From: Desulfobacter sp.
GTDB taxonomy: Bacteria > Desulfobacterota > Desulfobacteria > Desulfobacterales > Desulfobacteraceae
Direction: 5' to 3'
DNA length: 15,017 nucleotides
Assembly: GCA_030145005.1 (NCBI GenBank)
Contig: JAQYWJ010000030.1
Span: 1-15,017 of the forward strand
The translations under genes were made by a program, and so were the position numbers. Each line of letters opens with the position of its first letter. The stretch's first letter is position 1. Shown here piece by piece: positions 12,502-15,017 of the stretch. A model generated the notes under the pieces. It was not told the origin of the DNA. It did no database searches and was given only the letters and a program-made list of their open reading frames with translations.

Positions 12502-13677
12502 ATGAATAAAGCAGTTATCGTCAGTGCTACCCGAACCCCCTTAGGCAGTTTTGGCGGTTCATTAAGCAGCATGGGTGCCACAACACTCGGGGGCCTTGTA
12601 ATCAGGGAAGCAATCCGACGTGCTGATATTGAGGATGCCGTAGTGGATGAATGTATCATGGGTATGGTTCTGCCATGCGGATACGGCCAGAATCCGGGAA
12701 AACAGGCTGTGGTTAAATCGGGTCTTCCCTGGGAAGTGGAAGCCATTACTATAAACAAGGTGTGCGGGTCATCGCTCAAAGCCGTTATGCTGGCAGCCCA
12801 GGCCATCCAGTGCGGCGATGCTGATGTTGTTGTGGCCGGCGGCATGGAGACCATGAGCATGGCGCCCTATTACATGGACAAGGCCAGATGGGGGCATCGC
12901 ATGGGGCCGGGCCGCATTGAGGACCATATGGTCCATGACGGACTGTGGGATGTTGTCAATGATTTTCACATGGGCATGTCCAATGAGCTTTGCTCCGAGC
13001 GCTGGGACGTGACCCGTGAGGACCAGGACCGGTTTGCTGCCCAGTCCTATGAAAGGGCCAACAAGGCTGTGGCCCAAGGGCGGTTTAAAGATGAGATTAT
13101 GCCTGTTTCAATCCCCCAGCGAAAGGGTGACCCCAAAATTTTTGATACGGACGAATGCCCCCAGGAGACAAACTTTGAATTTTTGTCAAAAATGAAGCCC
13201 GCTTTTAAAAAAGATGGCGTGGGCACGGCAGGCAATGCTTCCATCATCTCTGATGGCGCAAGCGCCGTGGTGGTGATGAGCGAATCAAAAGCAAAGGAAC
13301 TGGGATGCACTGTCATGGCTGAAATCGGCGCCCAGGCCTCCTATGGCATTGATATGAAATATGTGCTCATGGCACCCATTTACGCCATCCCCAAGGTATT
13401 GAAAAAACAGGGCATTGGTGTTAATGACGTGGACCTGTTTGAGATCAACGAAGCCTTTGCCGGCACCTCTACCGGCATTAACAAGGTCCTGGAACTGGAC
13501 CCGGAAAAGGTGAACGTGAACGGCGGTTCCGTCTCTTTAGGCCATCCTATCGGTGCCTCCGGTGCCCGGGTTTTGACCACATTATTGTATGAAATGGCCA
13601 AAAGAGATGTGAAAACCGGCCTTGCTTCGCTGTGTTTAGGTGGCGGGGAGGCCGTGGCATTGGTTGTCAACCGGTAG
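12502..13677 (+). CDS. Acetyl-CoA acetyltransferase (thiolase)
   Basis: Condenses two acetyl-CoA to acetoacetyl-CoA or performs the reverse thiolytic cleavage in the cytoplasm. The 391-residue length is typical of the biosynthetic/acetoacetyl thiolase group. Catalytic residues are all present: Cys88 in NKVCGSSLKAV (acyl-enzyme), His348 in GHPIGASGAR, and Cys378 in CLGGGEAVAL; NEAFAG, the usual motif before the His, is seen in the C-terminal half. The frame is open for 18 codons further upstream, but ATG 12502 is chosen because AAGGAG lies six bases before it and the protein then starts with the canonical MNKAVIVSATRTPLGSFGG. The next gene is a 3-hydroxybutyryl-CoA dehydrogenase 242 bp away, acting on the thiolase product. 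The TetR gene upstream is the likely regulator. Whether it works in degradation or synthesis is not readable. Confidence 0.95.
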   Translation: MNKAVIVSATRTPLGSFGGSLSSMGATTLGGLVIREAIRRADIEDAVVDECIMGMVLPCGYGQNPGKQAVVKSGLPWEVEAITINKVCGSSLKAVMLAAQAIQCGDADVVVAGGMETMSMAPYYMDKARWGHRMGPGRIEDHMVHDGLWDVVNDFHMGMSNELCSERWDVTREDQDRFAAQSYERANKAVAQGRFKDEIMPVSIPQRKGDPKIFDTDECPQETNFEFLSKMKPAFKKDGVGTAGNASIISDGASAVVVMSESKAKELGCTVMAEIGAQASYGIDMKYVLMAPIYAIPKVLKKQGIGVNDVDLFEINEAFAGTSTGINKVLELDPEKVNVNGGSVSLGHPIGASGARVLTTLLYEMAKRDVKTGLASLCLGGGEAVALVVNR

Positions 13678-13704
13678 TGCCCGTTATTTTTGAACAGACA
13701 CTTA

Positions 13705-13838
13705 GGAACGGGTCTTAAATAATTTGCCCTTTTTGCTATATCCGGGAGCACGGGCGTCCCGCCTGCATGTCCGCAAGTATTGTAAAGATGCGGGCGGGAC
13801 GCCCGCGCTCCCAGGTTAAATTATTTCGGACTCATTCC
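13705..13838. repeat. 134-bp nested inverted repeat (MITE/REP-like element)
   Basis: Outer arms 13705-13725 and 13818-13838 are inverted copies with 17 of 21 positions matching, including a perfect 9-base AAATAATTT core. Inside lies a GC-rich palindrome with 25-nt arms (13744-13768 and 13788-13812) that differ at two positions, one of which is a wobble pair, around a 19-nt loop. The AT-rich ends around a very GC-rich centre differ from neighbouring DNA. It fits a non-autonomous palindromic element inserted between thiolase and dehydrogenase genes. It contains no open frame of note and may also act as a transcript-end or stabilising structure. Confidence 0.65.
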
Positions 13839-13919
13839 TTAAACACGATTCAAACCCGGTGCGCAATGGTGTACCGGGTCAATTCTTTTTTTAAGTTAAA
13901 TGTATAGGAGAACAGGACA

Positions 13920-14771
13920 ATGGAAGTAAAAACCTTTGGTGTTGTTGGTTCCGGTCAGATGGGCAACGGCATTGCCCAGGTGGCTGCTGCGGCAGGGCTG
14001 AATGTGATCATGAGTGATATTAAAGAAGCGTTCTGCGAAAAAGGCCTTGCGACAATTGCAGGCTCCCTGGAACGTCTATTAAAAAAAGAAAAAATAACCC
14101 AGGCTGACAAGGATGCCATCCTTGCCAGGATTACCACCACTACGGATTTAAAGGATATGGCCAAGGCTGATTTCGTGGTGGAAGCGGCCGTGGAACGCGA
14201 AGATCTGAAATTTCAAATTTTCAGAGATCTGGATGAAATCTGCCCTGAGCAAGTAATCCTGGCCAGCAACACCTCATCCATCCCCATCGGCAGTATCGCA
14301 GCCCAGACCTCCCGGCCGGATAAAGTTATCGGCATGCATTTCATGAACCCCGTGCCTATGATGAAACTTGTGGAGGTTATCAAGGGGATTGCCACTTCCG
14401 AAGAGACGTTCAAATTGACCTGGGATCTGTCTGAAAAATTCGGCAAGGTTCCGGCTGAAGCCAATGATTATCCCGGATTCATTGCCAACCGGATTCTGAT
14501 GCCCATGATCAATGAGGCGGTTTTCTGTCTCTACCAGAGCGTCGGCACCAAAGAGGACATTGATACGGTCATGAAGCTTGGTATGGCCCATCCCATGGGG
14601 CCTTTGACCCTAGCCGACCTCATCGGTCTGGATACCTGCCTTGCCATCATGGAGACCCTGTATGACGGATTCAAGGACTCTAAATACAGACCTTGCCCGC
14701 TGTTGAGAAGATATGTGGAAGCCGGCTGGCTGGGGCGTAAAACCGGCAAGGGATTTTACGATTACAAATAG
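13920..14771 (+). CDS. hbd: 3-hydroxybutyryl-CoA dehydrogenase
   Basis: Interconverts acetoacetyl-CoA and 3-hydroxybutyryl-CoA with NAD(P)H in the cytoplasm. The 283 residues match the short, single-function family (about 282). The N-terminal Rossmann domain shows GSGQMGNGIAQ (Gly10, Gly12, Gly15) and an acidic residue at the end of the second strand (MSDIKEA, Asp33), which favours NAD. Catalytic His140 lies in GMHFMNPVP, paired with Glu152 in KLVEVIKG; Asn190 in GFIANRI and the NTSS segment (117-120) are also present. The C-terminal helical dimerisation domain ends with GRKTGKGFYDY, the usual family ending. ATG 13920 has AGGAG nine bases upstream. It follows the thiolase on the same strand after a 242-bp gap filled by a palindromic element, and is followed by a clear terminator. 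Confidence 0.95.
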   Translation: MEVKTFGVVGSGQMGNGIAQVAAAAGLNVIMSDIKEAFCEKGLATIAGSLERLLKKEKITQADKDAILARITTTTDLKDMAKADFVVEAAVEREDLKFQIFRDLDEICPEQVILASNTSSIPIGSIAAQTSRPDKVIGMHFMNPVPMMKLVEVIKGIATSEETFKLTWDLSEKFGKVPAEANDYPGFIANRILMPMINEAVFCLYQSVGTKEDIDTVMKLGMAHPMGPLTLADLIGLDTCLAIMETLYDGFKDSKYRPCPLLRRYVEAGWLGRKTGKGFYDYK

Positions 14772-14824
14772 ATTGTGGTTTTGCAGTATCAGAACACAGC
14801 ATGACGCGATAAAAAAATAGTACA

Positions 14825-14839
14825 ACTCGATCATCGAGT
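14825..14839. repeat. Small palindrome between hbd and its terminator
   Basis: ACTCGATCATCGAGT has perfect 6-bp arms with a 3-nt centre, eight bases before the terminator stem. It could stack with the terminator hairpin or be a binding site. Confidence 0.35.
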
Positions 14840-14846
14840 ACAAGGA

Positions 14847-14875
14847 AAAGGCGGGGCATTATTTACCCCGCCTTT
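14847..14875 (+). terminator. Intrinsic terminator after hbd
   Basis: A perfect 10-bp stem AAAGGCGGGG / CCCCGCCTTT (14847-14856, 14866-14875) with a 9-nt loop, followed by GATTATTTTATCG. The stem itself ends in TTT and the tail is T-rich. Its A-rich left flank means it could also work for a minus-strand gene coming from the right. Confidence 0.75.
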
Positions 14876-14911
14876 GATTATTTTATCGTTCTAATTATAA
14901 TACTGTGGACA

Positions 14912-15017
14912 CTACCGTTCTTTTGCCGTCACTATCCAGATGCTGATGACACCCCGCGCGTGCCGGATCTGTTGCTTGATTTTAAAAGAGCCTTGAATAA
15001 CAGGGCACATACCGCCT
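14912..15017 (-). CDS. Possible 3' end of a minus-strand gene entering the window
   Basis: A minus-strand frame is open from the window edge to TAG at 14914-14912 (34 codons, containing KIKQQIRHARGVISIW). Another minus-strand frame is also largely open here. The terminator at 14847-14875 would suit a gene ending in this place. The stretch is too short to identify and may be non-coding. Confidence 0.2.
   Translation of the reverse strand, partial: GGMCPVIQGSFKIKQQIRHARGVISIWIVTAKER

Overview
The window is 15 kb of bacterial chromosome. Gene content and protein style suggest an anaerobic deltaproteobacterial lineage, most likely Desulfobacterota / Desulfobacterales. The clues are an NfeD-NfeD-FloA operon, a DUF134 regulator beside a small Gly/Gln/Cys protein, tandem universal stress domains, a soluble GAF hybrid kinase, and a TetR-thiolase-3-hydroxyacyl-CoA dehydrogenase set. 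The taxonomic call is inference from gene content; no rRNA or marker gene is present.

Layout. (1) 1-3707, minus strand: a membrane-quality/lipid-domain operon. It holds a long NfeD with a ClpP-like serine protease domain, a short NfeD overlapping it by ATGA, flotillin-like FloA, and an unrecognised single-pass membrane protein carrying a 9-base C/G homopolymer. (2) 3981-4971, minus strand: a compact regulatory cluster of DUF134 DNA-binding protein, a 58-residue Gly/Gln/Arg/Cys microprotein and a DtxR/MntR-type metal regulator. It is driven by a good sigma70-like promoter whose start region is covered by a perfect 14-bp palindrome. (3) 5061-7858: a class I/II aminotransferase (TTG start, minus) divergent from hisD (plus). 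(4) 7879-9606, minus: a cytosolic hybrid sensor kinase (GAF-HisKA-HATPase-receiver). (5) 9607-10323: no intact gene. It holds the 3' end of a decayed IS200/IS605-type element, with the frameshifted C-terminus of an IscB-like protein and the right-end hairpin almost touching the kinase start codon, followed by a second decayed coding stretch. (6) 10324-11292, plus: a tandem universal stress protein. (7) 11512-14771, plus: a TetR regulator with an operator-like palindrome upstream, then an acetyl-CoA acetyltransferase and a 3-hydroxybutyryl-CoA dehydrogenase. The last two are separated by a 134-bp nested-palindrome (MITE/REP-like) element. A strong terminator hairpin follows.

How the genes work together. 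NfeD and FloA proteins form a known membrane-microdomain partnership. The DUF134 / microprotein / DtxR cluster looks like a small, possibly metal-responsive, autoregulated unit. The thiolase and dehydrogenase catalyse adjacent steps joining acetyl-CoA and 3-hydroxybutyryl-CoA (beta-oxidation of short acyl-CoA or the reverse), and the TetR is the obvious local regulator. No CRISPR array, rRNA or tRNA was seen. I did not find a clearly new multi-gene system. The most unusual items are the IscB relic, the DUF134-microprotein-DtxR cluster with its palindromic promoter, and the nested palindrome between thiolase and dehydrogenase.
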